From the NCBI RefSeq assembly GCF_003030345.1, contig NZ_CP028158.1, forward strand, positions 3,224,001-3,288,000: 64,000 nt of DNA, written 5' to 3'. Made by a program: the position numbers and the translations under genes. Below, piece after piece: positions 24,048-31,275 of this stretch. Origin of the DNA: Plantactinospora sp. BC1 (GTDB taxonomy: Bacteria; Actinomycetota; Actinomycetes; Mycobacteriales; Micromonosporaceae). The notes beneath the pieces are model-generated. The model searched no databases. It worked only from the letters and a program-made list of their open reading frames with translations, and was not told the DNA's origin. Position 1 is the stretch's first letter. Each line of letters begins with the position of its first letter.

Positions 24048-25046
24048 ATGCGTCGATTCGCGCGCGGTCGCGGTGCAGCCCTCCGGCTCACCGCCGGTCT
24101 GACCGGGCTGACCCTGGCCGTCGGGCTGTCGGCCTGCGGCACCTCGGAGCCGGCGGGCGGGTCCGACACCGGTCAGGGGGCTGCCGCCGCCGACGCCGGA
24201 TTCCCCCGGACCGTCACCCACGACAAGGGCAGCACCGAACTCAAGGCCAAGCCGCAGCGGATCGTGGCCCTGGACAACAGCCTGGTGGAGGCGGTCGTCC
24301 TGCTCGACCGGCCGCTGGTCGGCGGGATCGCCAGCTACCGCAACCAGAAGACCTTCCCGGACTACCTCGGCGACGCGGTCAAGGACACCAAGGACATCGG
24401 CCCGCTGGACAACCCCAACCTCGAACTGATCGCCTCGCTCCGGCCGGACCTGATCGTGTCGGCGACCGTCCGGCACGAGGCGCTCTACGACAAGCTCTCC
24501 GCGATCGCGCCCACCGTCTTCGTCAAGACCACCGGTCCGATCTGGAAGGACAACATCACCCTGCTCGGCAAGGCGCTCGGTGAGGAGGCCAAGGCCGCGC
24601 AGGAGCTGGCCGCGTACGAGGCGCGGGCCAAGAAGATCGGCGACGAGGTCAACACCAAGGCGAACAATCCCTCCGTCTCGGTCGTCCGGTTCGTGGACGG
24701 CCCGACCCGGCTGATGGCCAAGGCGTCGTTCATCGGCATCATCCTGGCCGACGCCGGGTTGAAGCGCCCCGCCTCGCAGAACGAGGAGACCTTCGCCACC
24801 GAGATCAGCGAGGAGCAGATCGAGCTGGCCGACGCGGACCACATCTTCGTCACCACCTACAGCGGCGGCGAGAGCTATCGGGACAGGTTCCAGGCCAACC
24901 CGCTGTGGAACCGGCTCGCCGGGGTGCAGGCCAAGCACGTGTACGAGGTCAAGGACGAACTCTGGATGACCTCGGTCTCGGTCCAGGGCGCCCACTTCGT
25001 CCTCGACGACATCGCGCAGACCTTCCAGGTCGACCCCGCGAAGTAA
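24048..25046 (+). CDS. Siderophore-binding lipoprotein
   Basis: A 332-residue substrate-binding protein of the FepB/FhuD (class III) type. A signal peptide ends in the lipobox LSAC, with Cys near residue 28 as the lipidated residue, so it is tethered outside the membrane. Conserved parts are AKPQRIVALDNSLVEAV, NLELIASLRPDLIV and the closing helix before DDIAQTF. It captures the ferric siderophore and hands it to the permease pair. A strong ribosome site (GGAAGAAGGA) precedes ATG 24048. It lies 4 bp before the ATP-grasp gene, so the receptor is co-expressed with biosynthesis, which suggests it binds the molecule made by these genes. Confidence 0.94.
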   Translation: MRRFARGRGAALRLTAGLTGLTLAVGLSACGTSEPAGGSDTGQGAAAADAGFPRTVTHDKGSTELKAKPQRIVALDNSLVEAVVLLDRPLVGGIASYRNQKTFPDYLGDAVKDTKDIGPLDNPNLELIASLRPDLIVSATVRHEALYDKLSAIAPTVFVKTTGPIWKDNITLLGKALGEEAKAAQELAAYEARAKKIGDEVNTKANNPSVSVVRFVDGPTRLMAKASFIGIILADAGLKRPASQNEETFATEISEEQIELADADHIFVTTYSGGESYRDRFQANPLWNRLAGVQAKHVYEVKDELWMTSVSVQGAHFVLDDIAQTFQVDPAK

Positions 25047-25050
25047 CGCC

Positions 25051-26250
25051 GTGCGGCTCTACCTGACCGCGCTCAACCCGACCGACTCGGTACTCGACGG
25101 CTTCCTGCCGGCGGCCGCCCGGCTCGGGCTGCCGGTGACGGTCCTGACCGACCAGCCCGCCGCCTGGCCGACGAGTACCGAGCGGCGGTCCGGGGCGGAG
25201 GTGGTCGGCGCGGACGTCCGCGACGTGCGGGGCGTACTCGACGCGGTGCACCGGGGCGAGCCGCCGGTCGCGCTGCTCTCCAACAGCGACCACCTACAGA
25301 CCCCCACCGCGCTCGCCGCCGCATACCTCGGACTGCCCGGCAAGGACTGGCGGGCGACGTTGCGGAGCAAGGACAAGCGGCTGACCCGGCGTACCGTCGC
25401 CGACGCGCGCCTGGACCGGGTGGCCGCGGTGGCGCTCGGCCCGCAGGACGCTGCGGAGCAGGCCGCCACCGTGCCCTTCCCGGCGGTGGTGAAGCCCCGG
25501 GAGGGTGTGGCCAGCGAGGACGTCTACCTGGTCGACGGTCTGCCCGAGCTGCGCCGCCGGGTCGCCGAGATCCGCGCCCGCCGCCCCGGCCAGGACCTGC
25601 TGGTCGAGGAGTACCTGACCGGCGACCTGTACACCCTGGAGACCCTCGGCGACGGCACCCGCACCGCCGTGCTCGGCGGCTGGCGGACCAGCCTCGGGCC
25701 GCCGCCGACCTTCACCGAGGAGGCCGTCGACTGGGCCCCGGACCTGCCGGCGCCGGTACTGGCCCAGGTGCTCGCCCAGCTCGACGCGCTCGGCGTCGGC
25801 TTCGGCGCCTGCCACACCGAGTTCGTCGTCGCCGACGGCCGGGCCCGGCTCGTCGAGGTCAACTACCGGCTGATCGGCGACCGGGTCGACCTGGTGATGG
25901 CGGAACTGCTCGACCTGCCGCTCTTCGCGTACGTCATCCAGCTGCACGCCGGTGACCCGCTGCCGGCGCTGCCCGACCCGGTGACGCTGGACCGGTACGC
26001 CCGGGTGGAGTGGGTCTGCGCCGACCGCTCCGGGCGCCTGGTCGCCGCGCCGGGCCCGGTGGACGCGACCGGGCCGGCCGGGGTCCTGCTCGGCTGCCGT
26101 CCACTCCGGACTGTCGGGACGACCGCGCCGCTGACCGGCACGAACCGGGACTACCTGGCCGCGCTGCACGCGATCGGCCCCGATCCGGAGTCGGTGCGCG
26201 AGGCGCTGCGTGACTTCCGGGCGGCCCACCGTTGGAAGATCGAAGCATGA
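25051..26250 (+). CDS. ATP-grasp ligase, PvsA-like
   Basis: A 399-residue ATP-grasp enzyme. Visible elements are the N-terminal preATP-grasp fold (RLYLTALNPTDSV), GKDWRATLRSKDKRLTRR, the ATP-binding strand PAVVKPREGVASEDVYLV, DLLVEEYLTGDLYTLE and the metal-binding end FVVADGRARLVEVNYRLIGD. ATP-grasp ligases join a carboxylate to an amine through an acyl phosphate. Its place before two NIS synthetases and a decarboxylase mirrors pvsA of the vibrioferrin cluster, where the enzyme attaches alanine. The same reaction here is inference. GTG 25051 is 4 bp after the lipoprotein stop. The gene ends in an ATGA that opens a 25-codon mini-ORF leading to the next gene. Confidence 0.82.
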   Translation: MRLYLTALNPTDSVLDGFLPAAARLGLPVTVLTDQPAAWPTSTERRSGAEVVGADVRDVRGVLDAVHRGEPPVALLSNSDHLQTPTALAAAYLGLPGKDWRATLRSKDKRLTRRTVADARLDRVAAVALGPQDAAEQAATVPFPAVVKPREGVASEDVYLVDGLPELRRRVAEIRARRPGQDLLVEEYLTGDLYTLETLGDGTRTAVLGGWRTSLGPPPTFTEEAVDWAPDLPAPVLAQVLAQLDALGVGFGACHTEFVVADGRARLVEVNYRLIGDRVDLVMAELLDLPLFAYVIQLHAGDPLPALPDPVTLDRYARVEWVCADRSGRLVAAPGPVDATGPAGVLLGCRPLRTVGTTAPLTGTNRDYLAALHAIGPDPESVREALRDFRAAHRWKIEA

Positions 26251-26324
26251 CCACGCGACGGCGATCGGAACAACGGGCCGCACCCGGCGGCGGCGCCCAC
26301 CGGCTCTCCCGGGCGGTGCGGTGA
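26247..26324 (+). CDS. 25-residue coupled leader ORF before NIS synthetase
   Basis: ATG 26247 overlaps the stop of the ATP-grasp gene (ATGA) and runs 25 codons to a TGA at 26322-26324. That TGA overlaps GTG 26321 of the next gene (GTGA). The next gene has no visible ribosome site, so ribosomes probably reach it by translating this Arg/Gly-rich bridge. The peptide (MTTRRRSEQ...) has no recognised motif and may be unimportant in itself. Confidence 0.4.
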   Translation: MTTRRRSEQRAAPGGGAHRLSRAVR

Positions 26325-28141
26325 CCGGGGCCGGCGCCGACGCCGCCGAGCGGCAGCTCTTCCAGCGGGTACTGGACGCGCTGCTCCGGGAGGACCACCT
26401 CGGCCTGACCGGCAACGGGTACCGCAGCGGGCACTGGTGGCTGACCCGGATCCCCGGCGCCCGGCTGCGGCTCCCGGTCCGGCCCGACGGCTTCCAGCAC
26501 GACCTGCGCACCGCCCGCCCCGAACTCGTGGCACTCCCCGACGCCGAGCCGACGGGGGTCGCGGCGCTGCCCGACGGCGAGCCGCCGGAGACCGTGGCGC
26601 TGCCGGACGCCGAGCCGCCGCAGACCGTGGCGCTGCCGGACGGTGAGCCGGCCACGGGGCGGGTGGTGCGGCGCCTCGACGAGTTGCTGGATCTTCTCGC
26701 CCCGGTGGACGATCCGGACGCCGAGGCGGGCTGGGAGGCGTTCCGGGCCGAATGCCGGGACGATCTCGTCGCCCGCCGGCTCGCCGCCGAGACCCGCTCC
26801 CGGGTGCACGCCGATCTGCTCGCCGCCCGCGCCGTGACCCCGGACGGGATGGCCGGGGCGCTGCTCGACGACGTACTGGCGGCCCGGACCGATCATCCCG
26901 TCTATCCGACCAGCCGGGCCCGGATCGGCCTGGACCGCGGCGCCCTGCTCGGGTACGCCCCGGAGCACGCCCCGACCTTCGCGCTGCGCTGGCTGCCGGT
27001 GACCCGCGCCGAGCTGACCCTCAGCGGCACGCTGCCGCACTGGTGGCCGCCGTCCGGTGAGCCGGAGACCGTACTGCTGCCGGTGCATCCGGTCACCGCC
27101 GACCGGCTCCAGTTGCCGGTCCGCGCCGACGTGCCCGAGGTGCTCGTCCGGCCGACCCTGTCGACCCGGACGGTGGCGCTGCTCGCCGACCCGTACACGC
27201 ATCTGAAGCTGCCGCTGGCCACGGCGACGCTCGGGGCCCGGAACATCCGTACCATCGCACCGGGCACCCTGGTCGACGGCGCGGAACTGCACCGGCTGCT
27301 GGCCCGGATCGCCGCCGCCGAGCCGGCGTTCGCCGGGCGGATCCTGCACGCCGACGAGGGCTGCTACGGCCATGCCGGCGACCCGGTCCGGTCCTTCCTG
27401 GTCCGCCGCTTCCCGACCGCCGAGCTGGCCGGGCGGGTCGTGGTACCGGCCGCCGCGCTGGCCGCCGAGGACCCGGCCGGCGGTACGGTCGCGCAGCGGG
27501 TGGGTGGGCCGGACCCGCGCCCGCTGCTGGAGTCCTATCTGGACCTGCTGGTCGACTGGCACGTCTTCCTGTGGCTGCGGCACGGCATCGCGCTGGAGGC
27601 GCACCAGCAGAACATCCACCTCGTCCTCGACCCGCCCGGTGCCGCCGTCCAGGGCAGCCCCGGCCTCCGGCTGCTCTACAAGGACAACGACGGCGCCCGG
27701 CTGGCCCGGCGCGCCGGGCCCGGGCTGCGGGACGAGCGGATGTGGGTGGCGGATCCCGGCGAGCTGGCCGACGTCTTCACCACGATCACCCTGCACCTGG
27801 CCGCGACCGCGCCGCTGCGCTCCCTGGCCGAGCGGGGCGTGCCGGTGCCGGCTCCCGGCCCGGCGCTGCGGCACCGGCTGCGCGCCGCCCGGGACCGCTG
27901 GACCGCCGCCCGGGACCGCTGGACCGCCGCCCCGGCCCGCACGCCCCCGGACGGCCCGGCCGGCTGGGACACCGCCGCCGCCGGACGGCTGCTCACCGAG
28001 CGCGTCCTGACCGCCGACCGGCTGCCGGTCAAGGCGATGCTCACCGCCGGAACGCTGCTGCCGAAGCAGCGCACCGGCTGTGCCGACATCAACAAGTACT
28101 ACCTGCGTACCGGCCCCAACTACCTGCGGTCCGATCGGTGA
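26321..28141 (+). CDS. NIS siderophore synthetase (IucA/IucC family), PvsB-like
   Basis: A 606-residue NRPS-independent siderophore synthetase, which activates a carboxylate such as citrate or 2-oxoglutarate as an adenylate and joins it to an amine or alcohol. Motifs are LLPVHPVTADRLQL (the ATP-binding HP motif, without the usual HPWQ), STRTVALLADPYTHLKLPL, WHVFLWLRHGIALEAHQQN, LLYKDNDG, and the FhuF-like C-terminal part ending LPVKAMLTAGTLLPKQRTGCADINKY, given here in part. About 42 residues near position 70-110 are a repeated acidic insertion (VALPDAEPP units). GTG 26321 is chosen from translational coupling through the upstream mini-ORF. It matches pvsB by order. Confidence 0.88.
   Translation: MTGAGADAAERQLFQRVLDALLREDHLGLTGNGYRSGHWWLTRIPGARLRLPVRPDGFQHDLRTARPELVALPDAEPTGVAALPDGEPPETVALPDAEPPQTVALPDGEPATGRVVRRLDELLDLLAPVDDPDAEAGWEAFRAECRDDLVARRLAAETRSRVHADLLAARAVTPDGMAGALLDDVLAARTDHPVYPTSRARIGLDRGALLGYAPEHAPTFALRWLPVTRAELTLSGTLPHWWPPSGEPETVLLPVHPVTADRLQLPVRADVPEVLVRPTLSTRTVALLADPYTHLKLPLATATLGARNIRTIAPGTLVDGAELHRLLARIAAAEPAFAGRILHADEGCYGHAGDPVRSFLVRRFPTAELAGRVVVPAAALAAEDPAGGTVAQRVGGPDPRPLLESYLDLLVDWHVFLWLRHGIALEAHQQNIHLVLDPPGAAVQGSPGLRLLYKDNDGARLARRAGPGLRDERMWVADPGELADVFTTITLHLAATAPLRSLAERGVPVPAPGPALRHRLRAARDRWTAARDRWTAAPARTPPDGPAGWDTAAAGRLLTERVLTADRLPVKAMLTAGTLLPKQRTGCADINKYYLRTGPNYLRSDR
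26527..26652 (+). repeat. In-frame repeat encoding VALPD(A/G)EPP units
   Basis: Four imperfect units of 33-36 bp encode an acidic, Pro-rich loop in the first NIS synthetase. Similar enzymes are not expected to have this insertion, so it is likely a recent local expansion. Confidence 0.8.
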
Positions 28142-28182
28142 CCGCGGTCGGGCGCGGGCCGCGTCGCGACGAGGAGCTGTCG

Positions 28183-29754
28183 ATGACCGCCGCTGTGTCC
28201 CGGCGTACCGCCGACGTCGCCAGCACGCACACGCTGCTCGGCTGCGTCGCCCGGGAGGTCGCCGGCCCGGAACGGCAGACGACGCTGGCCGACGGGCACG
28301 CCGTGGTACGGCTGCCGCGCAGCGCCGTACTGCTGCGCTGTGCGGTGGCCCGGGTCTCCGAGGTGGGGGCGCACCGCTACGAGGGTCCGGTGCAGCGGTT
28401 CTCCGCCGGTGCCTGGTCACCGGTTGACGCGGCCGGGCTCGCCGCCCTGGTCGCCGACGAGCTGACCCTGCGCACGGGGGTACGCAACGACGAGTTCACC
28501 GGGCAGGTGGTGGCGAGCCGGGACGCGCTGGACCGGGTACTCCGGCTGCGCCCGCCCACCGACCCGGACCCGACCGGCGACCCGGTCGTCGACTCCTATG
28601 TGGACTCTGAGCAGTCACTTGTGCACGGTCATCCCCGGCACCCGGCCCCGAAGTGGCGCAGCGGCGACGTCGAGGCGTGGAACGCGTACGCCCCCGAACT
28701 GCGCACCAGCCTGCGGCTGCGCTGGATCGCCGTACCGGAGGCACTGCTCGGCTCGGAGGGACCCTTCGACGAGCTGATCGGGGCACTCGATCCGCCGGTA
28801 CCGCCGGCCGGGCACGCCGTACTGCCGGTGCACCCCTGGCAGTACGAGCTCTCCGGGCCGCTCGACCCCCGGCTGCGCGACCTCGGCACCGCCGGTGCGG
28901 TACTCCGCCCGACCGCCAGCGTCCGGACCCTCTACGCGCCCCGGGCCGACCTCTTCGTCAAGACCAGCCTGCACATCCGGATCACCAACTGCGTACGCAA
29001 GAACGCCCGCTACGAGTTGACCGGTGCGGTGGCGCTGACCCGGCTCCTCGCCGAGCTGCCCCTGCCGGCCGGGGTGGCGCTGCTGCCCGAGCCGGCGTAC
29101 CGGACGGTGGAGCTGCCGGGGCTGGACGAGACGTACGGGGTGATCCTGCGCGGCGGGTTGCGCCCGCACCTGGCCGAGGGCGAGACCCCGCTGATCGCCG
29201 CCGCCCTGGCCGCCGCCCCGCTGGCGGTGCCCGATCCGGTCGGCTGGTGGGACGCGTACGTCCGGCTGCTCGTCCCGGCCGTGCTCGAACTCTGGTGGCG
29301 GCACGGGGTGGTGCACGAGGCCCACCTGCAGAATGTGGTGGTGGTGCTGGACGCCGACCGGTGGCCGGTGCGGATGCTGTTGCGCGACCTGGAGGGCGTC
29401 AAGCTCGACACCGAACGCCGGGCCGACTGGCTCGCACACCTGCCGGCCCCGATCGGATACGACCCCGAGCAGGCGTTCAACCGGGTCAGCTACTGCCTCT
29501 TCGTCAACCACCTGGTGGAGCTGGCCGGTGCGCTGGCCGACGCGCACCCCGGGGTCGAGGCGCGGCTCTGGGCGGCGCTGCGCGAGGTGGTCCGGGAGAC
29601 CTCCAGCCGGCTCGGCGACCCGCCCCGGCTGCGTGCCCTGCTGTCCGGGGTTCCGCTGCCGGTCAAGGCCAACCTGCTGGTGCGCTGGCAGCGCGCCGCC
29701 GACCGGAACGCCGGCTACCTGCCGTTCCCCAACCCCATCGGAGAGCGCTGGTGA
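28183..29754 (+). CDS. NIS siderophore synthetase (IucA/IucC family), PvsD-like
   Basis: A 523-residue second NIS synthetase with canonical motifs: LPVHPWQYEL (ATP binding), SVRTLYAPRADLFVKTSLHI, here in part, then RITNCVRKNARYELTG, ELWWRHGVVHEAHLQN, LLRDLEG and the C-terminal LPVKANLLVRWQRAADRN. ATG 28183 follows GAGGAG by 6 nt. An in-frame GTG at 28138 overlaps the preceding stop (GTGA) and is a possible alternative adding 15 residues. By order it matches pvsD, whose product condenses citrate with serine. It ends with a TGA that overlaps the first mini-ORF of the 59-bp repeat. Confidence 0.9.
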   Translation: MTAAVSRRTADVASTHTLLGCVAREVAGPERQTTLADGHAVVRLPRSAVLLRCAVARVSEVGAHRYEGPVQRFSAGAWSPVDAAGLAALVADELTLRTGVRNDEFTGQVVASRDALDRVLRLRPPTDPDPTGDPVVDSYVDSEQSLVHGHPRHPAPKWRSGDVEAWNAYAPELRTSLRLRWIAVPEALLGSEGPFDELIGALDPPVPPAGHAVLPVHPWQYELSGPLDPRLRDLGTAGAVLRPTASVRTLYAPRADLFVKTSLHIRITNCVRKNARYELTGAVALTRLLAELPLPAGVALLPEPAYRTVELPGLDETYGVILRGGLRPHLAEGETPLIAAALAAAPLAVPDPVGWWDAYVRLLVPAVLELWWRHGVVHEAHLQNVVVVLDADRWPVRMLLRDLEGVKLDTERRADWLAHLPAPIGYDPEQAFNRVSYCLFVNHLVELAGALADAHPGVEARLWAALREVVRETSSRLGDPPRLRALLSGVPLPVKANLLVRWQRAADRNAGYLPFPNPIGERW

Positions 29755-29792
29755 GCGCGAACGAAAGGCAGGCCCGTGAGCGCGAGGAGTGA
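29751..29792 (+). CDS. 13-residue coupled mini-ORF at the start of the repeat
   Basis: GTG 29751 overlaps the stop of the second NIS synthetase (GTGA) and reads 13 codons (MSANERQAREREE) to TGA at 29790-29792. It also covers the ribosome-site-like AAAGGCAGG of the first repeat unit, so it may deliver ribosomes to GTG 29776. Confidence 0.3.
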   Translation: MSANERQAREREE

Positions 29793-29889
29793 GCCGGGGT
29801 TGCGAGCCCCACAGCGCGAACGAAAGGCAGGCCCGTGAGCGCGAGGAGTGAGCCGGGGTTGCGAGCCCCACAGCGCGAGCGAAAGGCAT
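29756..29889 (+). repeat. 59-bp tandem repeat, two full units plus partial third
   Basis: The block CGCGAACGAAAGG starts at 29756 and 29815, and a variant starts at 29874. The two full 59-bp units are identical. Each carries AAAGGCAGG, then GTG, then a GGGG-TTGCGAG-CCCC hairpin-like segment. It resembles the short dispersed repeats known from Micromonospora and Salinispora gene junctions. It has no transposase and no terminal inverted repeats. Confidence 0.93.
29776..29838 (+). CDS. 20-residue coupled mini-ORF, repeat unit 1
   Basis: GTG 29776, preceded by AAAGGCAGG, opens 20 codons (MSARSEPGLRAPQRERKAGP). The TGA at 29836-29838 overlaps GTG 29835 of the next unit (GTGA). The coding content is basic and Arg/Pro-rich without a known motif. 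Confidence 0.38.
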   Translation: MSARSEPGLRAPQRERKAGP

Positions 29890-29897
29890 CGTGGTGA
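29835..29897 (+). CDS. 20-residue coupled mini-ORF, repeat unit 2
   Basis: GTG 29835 opens 20 codons, the same peptide as unit 1 except for the last two residues (SW). Its TGA at 29895-29897 overlaps GTG 29894 of the decarboxylase gene (GTGA). It completes an unbroken chain of overlaps from the NIS synthetase to the decarboxylase. Confidence 0.38.
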   Translation: MSARSEPGLRAPQRERKASW

Positions 29898-31042
29898 CCG
29901 AGCACGTCAAGCCGAGTTACTGGTACGACCTGGCCGGGCTGGACGGTTCGGCGGCGGCGATCCGGGCTGCGCTGCCGCCCGGGCTCGAACTTCTCTACGC
30001 GATGAAGGCGAACCCCGATCCGGGAATCCTGCGCACCCTGGCGCCGCACGTCGACGGTTTCGAGGCGGCCAGCGGCGGCGAGCTGCGGCACCTGGCCGAG
30101 GTCTTCCCGGGCACTCCCCCGGCGGCGTTCGGCGGACCGGGCAAGACCGATGCGGAACTGATGGCCGGGCTGGCCGCCGGGGTACGCCGGTTCCACGTCG
30201 AGTCCCCGACCGAGCTGCGTCGGCTCGCTCGGCTGGCCGTGGACCGGGGTACGGTCGCCGACGTCCTGCTCCGGGTCAACCTGCCGGTACCGGTCGGCGA
30301 GGCGGTACTCGTGATGGGCGGTCGGCCCAGCCCGTTCGGGATGTCGCCGGAAGATGCCCGGGCCTGTGCCCGGCTCGACCTGCCGGGAATCCGGATCCGG
30401 GGCGTGCACGCCCACCTCGGCAGCGGGCTCGGCGCACCCGGCGCCGCCGCCGTGGCCCGGACGGTGGTCGAGTGGGCGGTGGCCGAACTCGACGCCCGCG
30501 AGGTGAACGTCGGTGGCGGCATGGCGGTCGACTACACCGATCCGGCGGCTCGGTTCGACTGGTCGGCGTACGGCGCCGGGCTGGCCCGGCTGCTCGCCGA
30601 GTATCCGGGCCGGACACTGCGGATCGAGCCGGGCCGGGCGATGACCGTCTACTGTGGTCGTTATCGGGTCGAGGTGCTGGACGTGAAACGCTCCGGTGCC
30701 GAGTGGTTCGTGGTGGTGACCGGCGGCACGCACCAGCTCCGTACCCCGGCCGCGAAGTCGCACTCCCAGCCGTTCTCGGTGCTGCCCCGCCCCGAGTGGG
30801 GGTACCCGTTTCCCCGGCCGGTTACCGGGAGCGGGCCGGTGACGATCGTCGGGCAGCTCTGCACCCCGAAGGACGTACTGGCGCGGGTGGCCGACGCGGC
30901 CGAACTGCCGCCGCCGGGCCGGATCGCGGCCGGCGACACGATCGTCTTCGACATGGCCGGCGCGTACGCCTGGAACATCAGTCACCGGGACTTCCTGATG
31001 CACGACCCGCCAGAGTTCCGGACCGGAGTCCCGGAGGCTTGA
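29894..31042 (+). CDS. PLP-dependent decarboxylase (fold type III), PvsE-like
   Basis: A 382-residue alanine-racemase-fold decarboxylase related to diaminopimelate and ornithine decarboxylases. The PLP lysine lies in LLYAMKANPDPGIL near residue 36, HAHLGSG and VNVGGGMAVDY match the phosphate-binding glycines, EPGRAMT is the conserved EPGR motif, and QLCTPKDVLAR near residue 320 carries the catalytic Cys of this class. In vibrioferrin synthesis PvsE removes the carboxyl of the citryl-serine intermediate to leave ethanolamine; in staphyloferrin B SbnH does a similar job. GTG 29894 is chosen over GTG 29891 because of better spacing and the GTGA overlap with the upstream mini-ORF. Confidence 0.87.
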   Translation: MTEHVKPSYWYDLAGLDGSAAAIRAALPPGLELLYAMKANPDPGILRTLAPHVDGFEAASGGELRHLAEVFPGTPPAAFGGPGKTDAELMAGLAAGVRRFHVESPTELRRLARLAVDRGTVADVLLRVNLPVPVGEAVLVMGGRPSPFGMSPEDARACARLDLPGIRIRGVHAHLGSGLGAPGAAAVARTVVEWAVAELDAREVNVGGGMAVDYTDPAARFDWSAYGAGLARLLAEYPGRTLRIEPGRAMTVYCGRYRVEVLDVKRSGAEWFVVVTGGTHQLRTPAAKSHSQPFSVLPRPEWGYPFPRPVTGSGPVTIVGQLCTPKDVLARVADAAELPPPGRIAAGDTIVFDMAGAYAWNISHRDFLMHDPPEFRTGVPEA

Positions 31043-31070
31043 CCGCCGCGAGACCTCCACCTACAGGGTG

Positions 31071-31129
31071 TCTCCAAGATTCTTGGAGAAGTGTGGTTCG
31101 TCGGGAACCATAGATCGCCAAGAATCTTG
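31071..31129. promoter_or_regulatory. Palindrome pair downstream of siderophore operon
   Basis: TCTCCAAGATTCTTGGAGA at 31071-31089 is a 19-nt perfect odd-centred palindrome. CCAAGAATCTTG at 31118-31129 is the exact inverse of 31075-31086. Between them TGGTTC and GAACCA form a nested arm. The centres at 31080 and 31124 are 44 bp apart. It could be a two-site operator for the downstream MarR fusion or a compound terminator of the siderophore operon. Confidence 0.55.
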
Positions 31130-31255
31130 CTGGCCATTCCACACCGTGGGCGGTGCGGGGCCGTCCCGGCCGGCCGCCGCCGACGTCGCAGCGGCCGGCA
31201 CTGCGCTTCTCCACCTGTCGTCGCGGCGCCGCCGCAGGACTGACCGCCGAAAGAT

Positions 31256-31273
31256 CTCTGACTATAGTCAGAG
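31256..31273. promoter_or_regulatory. 18-bp perfect palindrome over the start of the MarR fusion gene
   Basis: CTCTGACTATAGTCAGAG is a perfect palindrome that ends 2 bp before ATG 31276 and includes the purine-rich ribosome site (AGAGGA). Its size and symmetry fit a MarR dimer site, so autoregulation is likely. Confidence 0.7.
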
Positions 31274-31275
31274 GA

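Noticed and set aside
29756-29889. CRISPR array or insertion-sequence end
   Set aside because: Only two full units, no unique spacers, no cas or transposase genes, no inverted ends; it fits a short dispersed junction repeat.
31071-31129. Miniature transposable element
   Set aside because: The inverted arms are short, there is no target-site duplication, and no second copy was seen in the window.
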